Assembly (NCBI GenBank): GCA_965224205.1
Contig: CBDCYN010000043.1
Location: 62,001 to 126,000, forward strand
DNA from: CBDCYN01 sp965224205
GTDB taxonomy: Bacteria > Planctomycetota > Phycisphaerae > Phycisphaerales > Phycisphaeraceae
DNA length: 64,000 bases
Reading direction: 5' to 3'
Shown: in pieces, positions 1 through 8,951 of the stretch
Layout of the letters: each line of letters starts with the position of its first letter
How positions within the stretch are numbered: position 1 is the first letter of the stretch
Translations under genes and position numbers: made by a program
Notes under the pieces: model-generated
The model's database searches: none
Seen by the model: only the letters and a program-made list of their open reading frames with translations
What the model was told of the DNA's origin: nothing

Positions 1-473
1 ACGCTCTTGCCCACACCGCTGGGGCCGATGATCACCGTGATCTGGCCCCGGTGCAGATTCAGGCTCACACCGTTGAGCACGCGCAGCGACCCGAACGAGA
101 CATGCAGGTCGTCAAGCCGGATAATCGGCGGGTCAGTCCCATCGGAGCACGGGCGGGTATCACCTCGCGGGTGTGTTTGTTCCGTAAGCTCGGATAAGAG
201 CGTTGACCCCGGATGCGTTTGTTGCGGCTTTTGAGTATCTCCCGAAGCGGGATCCGTCAGGTGGGCCGGAGACTCGACGCGGCCGGGCCCTGGGTGGATT
301 TCGCGGGGGATTTCGTCCTCACCCGGCTCGTTAGCCTGTGGAGGTTTTTTGAGTAACCGCGACAACAGATCGTCGGGACCCGAACCTTTCCGGGCCTTGG
401 CGGGATTCGAGGATTGCCCCCCCGGCCACAACCCGCCTTGCTCACCGTCGTCTTGTGGTGTGTTTTCGCTCAA
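1..473 (-). CDS. ABC transporter ATP-binding protein (N-terminal part; C-terminus outside window)
   Basis: The minus strand reads through a typical ABC ATPase start: PPIIRLDDLHVSFGSL, then VLNGVSLNLHRGQ, then Walker A GPSGVGKS cut by the window edge. The wording around RGQITVII resembles MlaF/Mkl-type ATPases of lipid (MCE) transporters, but too little is visible to decide. The frame stays open upstream to a TTG at 473-471 that overlaps the TGA stop of the aminotransferase gene, which suggests translational coupling. That start gives an N-terminal extension of about 110 residues rich in P, G, E and D, unusual for this family. A shorter start is possible, but no ATG lies in this frame between the TTG and the ATPase core. 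Confidence 0.75.
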   Translation of the reverse strand, partial: MSENTPQDDGEQGGLWPGGQSSNPAKARKGSGPDDLLSRLLKKPPQANEPGEDEIPREIHPGPGRVESPAHLTDPASGDTQKPQQTHPGSTLLSELTEQTHPRGDTRPCSDGTDPPIIRLDDLHVSFGSLRVLNGVSLNLHRGQITVIIGPSGVGKS

Positions 474-1576
474 TGGAAAAACTCGCCGATGGCGTGTGCG
501 ACCTGGCGCTGCTGATCTTCGGTTAGACCGGGGTAGATGGGCAGGCTTAAAACCTCCGCCGCGGCTTGTTCAGCTCGGGGCAGGTCCCCGGGACGGTACC
601 CCAGATCGACGAACGCCTCTTGAAGATGCAAGGGCAAGGGGTAATACACTTCACAACCGATCCCACGCTCCTGTAGCCACGCCCGCAATCCATCGCGGCG
701 ACCGTCGCCAACCCTTAGGGTGTACTGATGATACACATGACGCGTCCCTGGTAACTCTGTCGGTCGTATCAGCGGTAACCCCTCCAAATATTGATCGTAC
801 CGCGCCGCTTGAGCCCGCCTTTGATCTGTCCATGACGCCAGGTGAGGCAGCTTGATTCTCAGGATCGCCGCTTGGAGGGCATCGATCCTAAAGTTGCCGC
901 CGATCGCGGCGTGGTGGTACCGATCCCGCTGGCCGTGAACACGCAGCAGGCGCAGGCGATCGGCCAGGTCATCGTCGTGGGTCGTGCACGCCCCGGCATC
1001 CCCGAACGCGGATAGGTTTTTCGTCGGATAGAAACTCAAGCACCCGACGTGCCCGATCGTCCCGGCGGCTTGGTCGCCGACGCGTGCGCCAATCGCTTGG
1101 GCGGCGTCTTCGATCACAGCCAGCTGGTGGGTCCGTGCGGTCGTCATGAGCGACCCCATATCCGCGGGCTGGCCATAGAGGTGCACCGGCACCATGGCGC
1201 GCGTCCGGTCGGTGATCGCTTGCTCGACAAGGGCGGGGTCGAGGTTGAACGTCACCGGGTCGATATCCACGAAAACCGGTTTGGCCCCGAGCCGGGCGAT
1301 ACCGCTAGCGGTCGAGAAAAAAGTAAACGGGCTGGTGATCACCTCGTCGCCGGGGCCGATGCCCAGGGCCATCAACGCCATGAGCAGAGCGTCGGTGCCG
1401 CTCGAGACACCCACCGCGTGTTGGACGCCACAGCTCGTGGCCAGTTCCCGCTCGAATGCTTCGACCTCCTCGCCGAGCACGAACCGGCCCGACCGGGCGG
1501 TCGCCTCGAAGGCCTCGCATAGCTGCGGCAGCAGGGGCAGGTGTTGAGGCACCAGGTCTAGCAATGGCACCGGCAT
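470..1576 (-). CDS. DegT/DnrJ/EryC1/StrS family PLP-dependent aminotransferase
   Basis: A 368-residue sugar aminotransferase of fold type I. Visible family marks are MPVPLLDL at the start, GRFVLGEEVEAFE, the PLP phosphate-binding SSGTDAL (about residues 58-64), the PLP-ring aspartate in EDAAQAIGA (D157) and the Schiff-base lysine in SFYPTKNLSAFGDAGA (K186). Such enzymes aminate keto-sugar nucleotides for lipopolysaccharide or glycan synthesis; the substrate cannot be read from sequence. The ATG at 1576 is chosen because family homology begins exactly there; a TTG at 1651 would add 25 unrelated residues. It lies downstream of gmhA in the same direction, and its stop overlaps the possible start of the ABC ATPase gene, consistent with a surface-polysaccharide operon. 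Confidence 0.9.
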   Translation of the reverse strand: MPVPLLDLVPQHLPLLPQLCEAFEATARSGRFVLGEEVEAFERELATSCGVQHAVGVSSGTDALLMALMALGIGPGDEVITSPFTFFSTASGIARLGAKPVFVDIDPVTFNLDPALVEQAITDRTRAMVPVHLYGQPADMGSLMTTARTHQLAVIEDAAQAIGARVGDQAAGTIGHVGCLSFYPTKNLSAFGDAGACTTHDDDLADRLRLLRVHGQRDRYHHAAIGGNFRIDALQAAILRIKLPHLASWTDQRRAQAARYDQYLEGLPLIRPTELPGTRHVYHQYTLRVGDGRRDGLRAWLQERGIGCEVYYPLPLHLQEAFVDLGYRPGDLPRAEQAAAEVLSLPIYPGLTEDQQRQVAHAIGEFFH

Positions 1577-1669
1577 GACGGTTCCTGGGTGAGGGCTTTC
1601 ATGGACGGGTTGGACAACTTCAAGCATAGAACAAGGCCCGTAACGTGCCAAATACGACGCAGCGGGGCG

Positions 1670-2278
1670 TCATACCGCGGGCGATGGATCGGCCTGGAAT
1701 CGATCCGGTCGCGGGGTCTCGTCAAGTGCCCGCTCGACCCATTGGCACATCACGTGGATCAGCAGGTGGTGGGCCTCCTGGATCCGGGCGGTGTTCTGGC
1801 TAGGGACGATCAGAGCGACCGTGGCCAGACCCTTGGCGGCGCCGCCGTCACGGCCGAGAAACGCGATGCTGTGCAGGCCTTGAGACTGCGCGGCTTGAAG
1901 GGCGTGCAGGACGTTGGGGGATTGCCCACTGGTGGTGAAAACGACCAACACGTCGCCCGGCTGACCCAAGGCCTGGACCTGCCGGGCGAAAACGTGATCG
2001 AAGCCGTAGTCGTTCCCAGCCGCAGTGAGGGTGGAGCCCGAGTCGTTGAGGCAGATCGCCGGGTACGGCTTGCGGTCATCCAGGAATCGGACGACGAATT
2101 CCGTGGTCAGGTGCGAAGCGTCGGCGGCACTGCCCCCGTTGCCACAGATCAGCAGCTTATGGCCTTGAGTAAGCCCGCCACGGATCAAGTCCACCGCGGC
2201 GGTGATCTGGGGCTCTAAACCTTCCAGCGACCGGAGGGTGTCGATGCTTTGGGAGATGATCTGCGTGTAGAAACTCAT
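1670..2278 (-). CDS. gmhA: Phosphoheptose isomerase-like SIS domain protein
   Basis: A 202-residue single SIS-domain protein. It has the GmhA/DiaA hallmarks CGNGGSAADASHL (substrate phosphate loop), the FTTSGQSPNV loop and the C-terminal TARIQEAHHLLIH helix carrying the catalytic-type histidine. GmhA converts sedoheptulose 7-phosphate to heptose phosphate for the LPS inner core. DiaA-type paralogues look similar, so the heptose role is inferred mainly from the neighbouring sugar aminotransferase. It begins 18 bp after the MazG-like gene and is followed 93 bp later by the aminotransferase start, so the genes are probably co-transcribed. Confidence 0.87.
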   Translation of the reverse strand: MSFYTQIISQSIDTLRSLEGLEPQITAAVDLIRGGLTQGHKLLICGNGGSAADASHLTTEFVVRFLDDRKPYPAICLNDSGSTLTAAGNDYGFDHVFARQVQALGQPGDVLVVFTTSGQSPNVLHALQAAQSQGLHSIAFLGRDGGAAKGLATVALIVPSQNTARIQEAHHLLIHVMCQWVERALDETPRPDRFQADPSPAV

Positions 2279-2296
2279 ATTGATGAAGGAATCGTT

Positions 2297-2635
2297 TTAT
2301 TTGTGCCCCTGCGGGCCATCGCCGGTGAGGTACTTGTTCTTGACAGCTTGGGCGAGGTCGATCTGGTTGATATTCGCAAGGGTGCACAGCCAGGCCAGCA
2401 CGTCTGCGAATTCTTCTTCCAGGTTGGCCCTGGCGGCTTGTTGGCGCGGCGCGGGGCCGGTGGGTTGCTGCTTGTCGCCAGCGTCGGCGCAGGCCGCGGC
2501 TAGGGCGGTGGAGAGCTCACCGACTTCTTCGATGAACCACATGAACGTCGCGGGGGTTCCCCGGGCGTGATCGGTCTTATAGTACCGGTCACGGATGAAA
2601 GCCTGGAAGGCGTTAAGGGTCAATGGGTCGTTCAT
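2297..2635 (-). CDS. MazG-like nucleotide pyrophosphohydrolase
   Basis: A 112-residue all-alpha NTP-PPase. The metal-binding pattern is visible as WFIEEVGELSTALA (EExxE type) and, after an Ala/Gln-rich linker, LEEEFADVLAWLCTLAN (ExxD). Single-domain MazG-like proteins hydrolyse nucleoside triphosphates, often non-canonical ones, to monophosphate and pyrophosphate. The linker between the two metal-binding helices (AGDKQQPTGPAPRQQAARA) is longer than usual. It is the first gene of the minus-strand run leading into gmhA and diverges from the P-type ATPase gene. Confidence 0.82.
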   Translation of the reverse strand: MNDPLTLNAFQAFIRDRYYKTDHARGTPATFMWFIEEVGELSTALAAACADAGDKQQPTGPAPRQQAARANLEEEFADVLAWLCTLANINQIDLAQAVKNKYLTGDGPQGHK

Positions 2636-2786
2636 CGTTATCCGTTTAGATCATGGGTTACGAGGCGGCCGCCCGTAGTTGGTCGTATCTATATCAGGAT
2701 TTGGGCGCTATTGTCCCTTGCTTTCGAGGAACCGCAAACCAGCGTCCCGTTTATCATGTATGACTCTTATAGATGCGTACTTCACC

Positions 2787-5066
2787 ATGACCACCACGAC
2801 ACTCGAAATCAAGGGCATGCGTTGCGCCAGCTGTACGAGCGGTGTGGAGAAGAGATTAAAAACCGTTGAGGGGGTAAGCGATGCGTCGGTCAACCTCGCG
2901 TTGCATCAGGCGACGATCCGCCACGACGTGGATGTCGCGCCGGTGACACGCCTGGTCGAGGCGGTGCGTGAGGCTGGGTTCGAGGCTTCCGTGCCATCGC
3001 AGCTTGATGTCCCTGGTGTGAAAAAGAAGCATGCTCTAGAGGATCGCGGCGATGACGGCTCAATCCACGCGGGTCACGATCATGCCGCGAGAGGAGGCGG
3101 GTCTCTATCGACCGCGGTGTTGACCGTGATGGCGATCGTGGTGGCGGTCCTTGGCATGACGTGGAAAAGCGCGGCGTCACCGTGGGTGCAGCTGTTGTTG
3201 GCCACACCAGTGCAAATCCTGCTCGGTTGGCCGTTCTACCGGGGGGCGGTCCGTGCGGCGGCACACCGGCGGGCGGATATGGACAGCCTGGTGGCGATGG
3301 GGACGTCGATCGCGTTCGGCTATAGCGTCATGGTTACGCTGACCGGCGGGCGGGTGGTTTACTTTGATACCGCGGCGATGATCCTGGTGCTGATCACCGT
3401 CGGCAGGTGGCTCGAAGCTCGGGCCCGGTCGAACGCGGCGGCGGCGATTAGAGGGCTGATGGACCTTCAACCGCCTCAAGCGGTAGTAATCCGCGAGGAT
3501 CAGCCCCAGACGGTCCCTGTTGAAGCGGTCGTGCCCGGCGACCTGCTGTTGGTACGCCCGGGTCAGCGGGTGCCGGTCGATGGGCAAGTCACCGAGGGAC
3601 GATCCACGATCGATCAGGCGATGGTGACCGGAGAATCGATCCCGGTCGAGGTATCGCCGGGCAGTGCGGTGATCGGAGGGACGATCAACCAAGCGGGGGC
3701 GTTCCGATTCACCGCGATGAAGACCGGGCGGGAGATGTTCCTGTCACGGATTATTGACTTGGTACACCGTGCCCAGACGTCCAAGGCCCGTGTCCAACGG
3801 GTCGTGGACGAGGTCGCGGCGGTGTTTGTTCCGGTGGTGATCGGGGTCTCCGTGGTTGCGCTGCTGGGGTGGGGTCTGTTAGAGGGCGACTGGTCGCGGG
3901 GGCTTTACAGCACGGTGGCGGTGCTGATCGTGGCCTGCCCGTGTGCTTTGGGGTTGGCGACCCCGATGGCGATCATGGTTGGGACCGGGCTGGGTGCCCG
4001 GCAGGGGATCTTGATCAAGGACGCGGCGGCCCTGGAACGGGCGGGGCGGCTAACGCATGTGATCCTTGACAAGACCGGGACGTTAACGCGCGGCCGCCCT
4101 GCGGTGACCGATGTGGTGACGATGGATCCCGAACTGGACGAAAAGCAGTTGATCCGCCTGGTCGCTTCCGTGGAGACCGCCAGCCACCATCCGTTGGGGC
4201 AGGCGATTGTGGGATACGCCAGGCAGCAAGAATTAAGCGTATCGGCCGTGGAGGGTTTCGAGACGATCACCAGCGGGGGTGTCATGGGTCGGGTCGAGGG
4301 GCGGTGGGTATGCGCCACCAACGACCAGGTGCTACGCGACCGGGGCGTTACGGGGTTAGAAGATCTTGATCCCCACAGACGTGATCTAGCCGAGAAGGGG
4401 CACGCGGTGGTTTGTGTCGCGGTCGACGGGCGGGCGGCTGGGGTGATCGGGTTGGCAGATCAGATCAAACCGGAGGCGGCCTCTGCGGTTTCACAACTCA
4501 AGGCCCTGGGGCTGGAGGTCGTGCTCATGACGGGTGACCATGAGGTCGCTGGACGGTCGGTGGCGTCATCGGTGGGGATCGAGGAGGTGTGGGCACGGGT
4601 CCTTCCCGCGGATAAACATGCGAAAGTCACGCAGCTTCAGGCAGCGGGCGGGGTGGTGGCGATGGTCGGGGATGGGATCAACGATGCCCCGGCCCTGGCG
4701 GCGGCGGATATCGGGATCGCGATGGGCGGTGTGGATCGCGGTATGGCGGGATTAGTGGATGATCCGGGGAGCAAGCCGGGGACGGGGCCACAACCGGGTG
4801 GTGCATCGGATATCGCGATGGAGGCGGGGCACGTGGTCCTCGTGGGTGGCGATCTGCTGAACCTGCCGCGGGCGATCCGTTTGAGCCGGGCGACGATGCG
4901 ACGGATCTGGGCGGGCCTGTTCTGGGCGTTTATCTACAACGTCGTGCTCATCCCGTTGGCTGCGGTGGGGTACCTGCACCCGATGCTGGCCGCGGGGGCG
5001 ATGTCGCTGAGTTCCGTGAGCGTGGTGTTGAACGCGCTGTGGCTGAGGCGCAGCTGGCGGCCGTGA
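2787..5066 (+). CDS. copA: Heavy-metal (copper-type) P1B ATPase
   Basis: A complete P1B-type pump of about 759 residues. Order: one N-terminal HMA domain with GMRCASC, a His-rich linker (HAGHDHAARGG), membrane segments, the TGES actuator motif, the intramembrane metal site CPC in VACPCALGLATP, the phosphorylation site DKTGTLT, the nucleotide-binding SHHPLG and the GDGINDAPALAAADIG hinge. CPC with CASC indicates Cu(I)/Ag(I) export (family knowledge). Start 2787 is chosen just before the HMA domain; upstream starts at 2760 or 2679 add non-homologous residues. An insertion of about 20 residues rich in Gly, Pro and Asp interrupts the usual GIAMG...TDVAIEA stretch near 4730-4805. Confidence 0.93.
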   Translation: MTTTTLEIKGMRCASCTSGVEKRLKTVEGVSDASVNLALHQATIRHDVDVAPVTRLVEAVREAGFEASVPSQLDVPGVKKKHALEDRGDDGSIHAGHDHAARGGGSLSTAVLTVMAIVVAVLGMTWKSAASPWVQLLLATPVQILLGWPFYRGAVRAAAHRRADMDSLVAMGTSIAFGYSVMVTLTGGRVVYFDTAAMILVLITVGRWLEARARSNAAAAIRGLMDLQPPQAVVIREDQPQTVPVEAVVPGDLLLVRPGQRVPVDGQVTEGRSTIDQAMVTGESIPVEVSPGSAVIGGTINQAGAFRFTAMKTGREMFLSRIIDLVHRAQTSKARVQRVVDEVAAVFVPVVIGVSVVALLGWGLLEGDWSRGLYSTVAVLIVACPCALGLATPMAIMVGTGLGARQGILIKDAAALERAGRLTHVILDKTGTLTRGRPAVTDVVTMDPELDEKQLIRLVASVETASHHPLGQAIVGYARQQELSVSAVEGFETITSGGVMGRVEGRWVCATNDQVLRDRGVTGLEDLDPHRRDLAEKGHAVVCVAVDGRAAGVIGLADQIKPEAASAVSQLKALGLEVVLMTGDHEVAGRSVASSVGIEEVWARVLPADKHAKVTQLQAAGGVVAMVGDGINDAPALAAADIGIAMGGVDRGMAGLVDDPGSKPGTGPQPGGASDIAMEAGHVVLVGGDLLNLPRAIRLSRATMRRIWAGLFWAFIYNVVLIPLAAVGYLHPMLAAGAMSLSSVSVVLNALWLRRSWRP

Positions 5067-5099
5067 CGGGGGCTCTACAGGATTCCCCCGCCGAGAAGA

Positions 5100-5127
5100 A
5101 ACCGCTTGCTGACGCGCGCGGCTCGTG
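5100..5127 (+). repeat. REP-like intergenic motif arm
   Basis: The stretch reading ACCGCTTGCTGACGC then GCGCGGCTCG lies between the convergent P-ATPase and purE genes. The same degenerate motif occurs at 8999-9023, 25123-25147, 43372-43405 (opposite orientation), and as paired arms at 54884-54976 and 59488-59574. It is followed by a small hairpin, CGGATC-GTT-GATCCG, at 5129-5143. Confidence 0.5.
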
Positions 5128-5172
5128 ACGGATCGTTGATCCGCAATCAGGGTTCGTGAAGAAATTGGAAAT

Positions 5173-5661
5173 CTACGCCGCCGGTGGATCCTCAGGGATC
5201 GCATCGGTCTGGGCCTGGCGGTAGGCCAGGAGGCGGGTTTCGAGCTCTGGGTCGGATAGCGCCAGGATCGCAGCGGCTTGTAGGGCGGCGTTGACCGCGC
5301 CATGGCTGCCGACCGCGAACGTGCCCACGGGGATCCCCTTGGGCATCTGGACCGTGGCCAGTAACGCGTCGATCCCGCCGGCGAGTTTGCCCTCCATGGG
5401 CACGCCGAGCACCGGCAGGTGGGTCAGCGCGGCCATGACCCCAGCAAGGTGGGCGGCCATCCCCGCGGCGGCGATGATGATTTTTAAGCCGCGCTGTTTG
5501 GCCGTGGTGGCGTAATCATGGGCCCGCTGGGGGGTGCGGTGGGCAGAAACGATCTTTATCTCGTGAGGGATACCCAGCTCCGCGAGGACTTCCGCGGCTT
5601 TGCGCATGGTCGGGGCGTCGCTGGCGCTGCCCATCACGATACCGATTTGGGGTTGTCTCAT
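5173..5661 (-). CDS. purE: N5-carboxyaminoimidazole ribonucleotide mutase
   Basis: A 162-residue class I PurE, which converts N5-CAIR to CAIR in de novo purine synthesis. Diagnostic segments are IGIVMGSASDAPTM, IVSAHRTPQRAHDY with the catalytic-type histidine, AAAGMAAHLAGVMAALT, PVLGVPMEG and QMPKGIPVGTFAVG. Length and order match the family. No purK is adjacent, so it stands alone here, convergent with copA and 56 bp after the signal peptidase start-to-stop region on the same strand. Confidence 0.95.
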   Translation of the reverse strand: MRQPQIGIVMGSASDAPTMRKAAEVLAELGIPHEIKIVSAHRTPQRAHDYATTAKQRGLKIIIAAAGMAAHLAGVMAALTHLPVLGVPMEGKLAGGIDALLATVQMPKGIPVGTFAVGSHGAVNAALQAAAILALSDPELETRLLAYRQAQTDAIPEDPPAA

Positions 5662-5717
5662 GGTGGGGGATTATAACGATCACGCCAAATGATGGCGCCG
5701 GGGGGTCGCCTAAGCCG

Positions 5718-7454
5718 TCAATGGATGAACCGCATCTCCCCGAAGTTGGGGATAAACGCCATCGCATCGTGCTTGAGCCGAAGGGGGGCGGGGAAGTACA
5801 CAAAGAACGCCCGGCCCATGATCAGGCGGCGGGGGATGATCCCCAGCTGCCGTTCGAGGTCTTCGTTATCGTTAAAATACTGCTTGCGGATCCAGGGGTG
5901 GATATCGGCCCAGTAACGGCTGTCGAGGCTCATCGGGCTGTTGTCGCCGAGGCAGAAGAACTGGTCTTGCCCGAGGTCGACCGGCTGGCTGGATCGGTCG
6001 GGGTCGCCTTTGAAGTAGCCCCCCCGGGCGGTTTGTGCCTGGGCGTCGTTGGTGGAGTAGTAGAGGTCGCGGTCGAGCTCCACGCGGTGGAGGGTGACCG
6101 GCGACCCGCTGGTTTCGATAGCGACCGTCGGGGTACGGCTGGGCCCACGCCGCGATTGGATCGTCCCTAACGGCAGATCGAACGTGTACGTGAGCACCTG
6201 TTCACCCTCGATCCAGAGGCTGGCTTCTTGATCGACGTACCACAGCTCGACGTGGCGATCTTGGCGCGGCATAAACGGGCCGATGTCCACGGGTGTGATA
6301 AGGGGCTGAGATAAACCCGTCTTGGGGTCGGTGGCGATGAGGGTAGCGGTCCCTTCTGCGTCAATCCGGGCGCTGAGGATCCTCTGCGACCCGTCGAGGG
6401 AATCTAGCCTCGCGGTGGTCTGGAGGGTCACGGTCAACCCCGCGCTATCCGGGACCAGCGTGACCGCGACCCGGATATCTTCGATGGGTTCGGGGTCGCC
6501 AAACGTCTGAGTGAGTCGATAGCGGCGGAATCGGTTCTGGTTGTAGTAGTAAGGCCCGGCCCCACCTCTATTCACTGCGGTGAAATCGAATGTGATCTTG
6601 CCGGCTTGCGAGGATTCGTGGCGGTACCCGTGACGGCCGTCTAGTTCCCAGTCGTTGGGTCGATCGGGGGTCCACGGCACGCGCCACGGGGTTTGCCCTG
6701 AGAGGCGCTTCCCACCATCAAGCGGGACGTAGCTGCTGTGGTAAACCGGCTGCCACACCGCCCGCTGAACATTGGGGCGGGTGGTCTTGCGGGCGATCCG
6801 CCAGGTGGGGTCGGCGCCGGGTTGCGTCGAACGCGTGTACACGTTGCCCTCGATCAGGTATAGCAGCTCCTGGGGCAGGCCCACGAGGCGTTTGATGTAG
6901 TTCGAGGTCGGCCCGGCCGAGCCGTCGGGGTTGTCGCGGTCTTGGGGGTTCTTGAAAACGATCACGTCCCATCGTCGGGGCTCGGTGAGGCTGTAGATAA
7001 ATTTATGGACCAGGATCCGGTCCCCGGCGCTGATCCGCGAGCCTTTGGGGATGGGGTTGGCGTAGTGGCACATCGGGCAGCCGGTCTGGGTCGGGTGCTG
7101 GAGGACGGGGCGTTTGGAGGGGACCTCGGCTTTGAACCCGAACCCACACTGCACGCAATTCACCCGCATGTGCTGGCCCAACAGAGTGGGGGCCATCGAG
7201 CCGGTGGGGATGACGAACGCCTCCACCACGTAGGCCCGGAAGACGAACGCCAGGATGAACGCGATGACGATCGATTCGCAGGTCTCTTGGATGGACTCAT
7301 CGTTATTGGCTTTTTTGCGGCGTACGGGGGGGGGATCGGGGGTTGCCTGCCCGTCCTGAGGTTTGGGGGTATCAGGGTCATCCAAGGGTGGGTTGGGGGC
7401 CTGGCTCGGGTTATCGAGATCCGCGCTGCCCGCGAGCGGTGGTTGACTGTCCAT
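5718..7454 (-). CDS. lepB: Signal peptidase I with large internal insertion
   Basis: A 578-residue S26 family leader peptidase, about twice the usual bacterial length. After a Pro/Asp-rich cytoplasmic N-terminus comes one membrane segment (about residues 60-80). The catalytic serine is in VIPTGSMAPTLLG (S86), the general-base lysine in NYIKRLVGLP (K188) and the C-terminal box in GDNSPMSLDSRYW. Two CxxC pairs (C100/C103, C126/C129) form a zinc-ribbon-like insert right after the serine. Residues of about 210-480 form a beta-rich insertion resembling a laminin-G/concanavalin fold, absent from ordinary signal peptidases. It should act at the outer face of the cytoplasmic membrane on secreted preproteins, of which this window encodes several. 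Confidence 0.92.
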   Translation of the reverse strand: MDSQPPLAGSADLDNPSQAPNPPLDDPDTPKPQDGQATPDPPPVRRKKANNDESIQETCESIVIAFILAFVFRAYVVEAFVIPTGSMAPTLLGQHMRVNCVQCGFGFKAEVPSKRPVLQHPTQTGCPMCHYANPIPKGSRISAGDRILVHKFIYSLTEPRRWDVIVFKNPQDRDNPDGSAGPTSNYIKRLVGLPQELLYLIEGNVYTRSTQPGADPTWRIARKTTRPNVQRAVWQPVYHSSYVPLDGGKRLSGQTPWRVPWTPDRPNDWELDGRHGYRHESSQAGKITFDFTAVNRGGAGPYYYNQNRFRRYRLTQTFGDPEPIEDIRVAVTLVPDSAGLTVTLQTTARLDSLDGSQRILSARIDAEGTATLIATDPKTGLSQPLITPVDIGPFMPRQDRHVELWYVDQEASLWIEGEQVLTYTFDLPLGTIQSRRGPSRTPTVAIETSGSPVTLHRVELDRDLYYSTNDAQAQTARGGYFKGDPDRSSQPVDLGQDQFFCLGDNSPMSLDSRYWADIHPWIRKQYFNDNEDLERQLGIIPRRLIMGRAFFVYFPAPLRLKHDAMAFIPNFGEMRFIH

Positions 7455-7701
7455 ACGTTCTCTTTATCACGCTGTGGAACCGCCCGGGGTCAGGGCTGGC
7501 CCGATCAAGAGGTCTCATGGTTGCGGTCGATATCGTTACAGCACTTGCACACGGCGCCACTCAATGGTCGTGGTGATGACAGGCTCACTATGGTACGGCG
7601 TCTAAAGGGGTTGTCCAAGGGATAAGCGACGGGGCGTGTGGGACGCAGGTGACGCGTAGGGTTAGTTGCGTGATCCAAGAAACAGTGCGAGGATGACTTG
7701 C

Positions 7702-8904
7702 ATGGTCAGTAACCAGTTTACAGCCAGCGTGGTGACGATGACGGTGACGGTGAACGTGATCCTGCTCAGCTGCGCTTATCTGATCTTTTTGGAGCGCAAG
7801 GTCGCGGCGTGGATCCAGAACCGGATCGGGCCCAACCGGACGAATTTTTCGTTCGGGGTGCTGCCGATCCGCCATCACAACTGGGGCCTGGGCCAAGCGT
7901 TGGCTGACGGGTTAAAGCTTTTCATAAAAGAAGATTACACCCCACCGAGGGTAGACCGGGTGATGTTCCTGCTGGCCCCGGTGGTCGTGATCGTCCCGGC
8001 GATGTTGGGCTGGGCGGTGATCCCCTGGGGGGGGTATCTCAGCTGGGGGGACGAGGTCCTTCATATCGCGGTGGCCCCGGTCCATATCGGGGTGATCTAT
8101 ATCCTGGCGATCGGGTCGCTGGCGGTGTACGGGGTGGTGCTTGGGGGTTTTGCGTCGAACAACAAGTACTCCTTCCTTGGGGGGCTACGGGCCACGGCGC
8201 AGATGCTCAGTTATGAGATCCCGATGGGGTTGGGGTTGCTGATGATCCTGTTAATGTACAGCACCCCGCGGGCGGACATGCTAGTGAATTTTCAGGCCAA
8301 CGGGGTGTGGAGCGTTTTTTACCAGCCGCTGGTGGCGATCATTTTTTTCACGTGTGTGCTGGCTGAGTGCAACCGCGCACCGTTCGACCTAGCCGAGGCG
8401 GAGCAGGAGCTGGTCGGGGGCTACCACACGGAGTATGCGTCGATGAAATGGGCGTTGTTCTTCTTGGGCGAGTACATGCACATGATCACCGGGTCGGCGT
8501 TCTTTGTGGTTTTATTCCTGGGCGGGTGGGACCTGCCGCTGATCCACGAACCGCTGGTCGGGGGGCTGGGCTGGGTGTTGCTCAAATCTTCGGTGTTCGT
8601 CGGTAAAGTCGCGTTCTTGTTGTTTGTGATGATGTGGATCCGCTGGACCCTGCCGCGGTTCCGGTTCGATCAGCTGATGCGGCTGGCATGGCTGTCGCTG
8701 ATCCCGGTATCGGTGGTGTTGCTCTTGGTCACGGGGGTAGCGGTGTTTCTGAGGCTGCCGCCGGTGGTCTTGTTGCTGGCGAATATCGGGTTGTTTTTTG
8801 GTCTGTGGGCAATCAGCCCGATGCTGCCCCAAGGTCCCGCGGTCAACCGCCGGGTCGGGTTGGCGGGGTCTCGTTTCAGCCCGTCGACGGTCACGGCCGC
8901 GTAA
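7702..8904 (+). CDS. nuoH: NADH-quinone oxidoreductase subunit H
   Basis: A 400-residue multi-spanning membrane protein with NuoH signatures: LIFLERKVAAWIQNRIGPNR, QALADGLKLFIKED, the quinone-site region EIPMGLGLL, and ECNRAPFDLAEAEQELVGGYHTEY. It forms part of the quinone cavity and proton path of complex I. The ATG at 7702 is preferred because GAGG lies 9 bp upstream; a TTG at 7666 is also in frame. No other nuo gene is next to it, and a second, frameshifted nuoH lies at 33940-35350, so subunit H is duplicated within 27 kb. Confidence 0.93.
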   Translation: MVSNQFTASVVTMTVTVNVILLSCAYLIFLERKVAAWIQNRIGPNRTNFSFGVLPIRHHNWGLGQALADGLKLFIKEDYTPPRVDRVMFLLAPVVVIVPAMLGWAVIPWGGYLSWGDEVLHIAVAPVHIGVIYILAIGSLAVYGVVLGGFASNNKYSFLGGLRATAQMLSYEIPMGLGLLMILLMYSTPRADMLVNFQANGVWSVFYQPLVAIIFFTCVLAECNRAPFDLAEAEQELVGGYHTEYASMKWALFFLGEYMHMITGSAFFVVLFLGGWDLPLIHEPLVGGLGWVLLKSSVFVGKVAFLLFVMMWIRWTLPRFRFDQLMRLAWLSLIPVSVVLLLVTGVAVFLRLPPVVLLLANIGLFFGLWAISPMLPQGPAVNRRVGLAGSRFSPSTVTAA

Positions 8905-8951
8905 AACCTTTTCTTCTGGGGCGTTTTCTCAATGGGCTTATCGTGTCCGCG

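Noticed and set aside
7702..8904. Hydrogenase-type membrane subunit (HycD/EchB) instead of NuoH
   Set aside because: The ERKVAAWIQNRIGPNR and ECNRAPFDLAEAEQELVGGYHTEY segments and the length fit NuoH; no hydrogenase genes are nearby.
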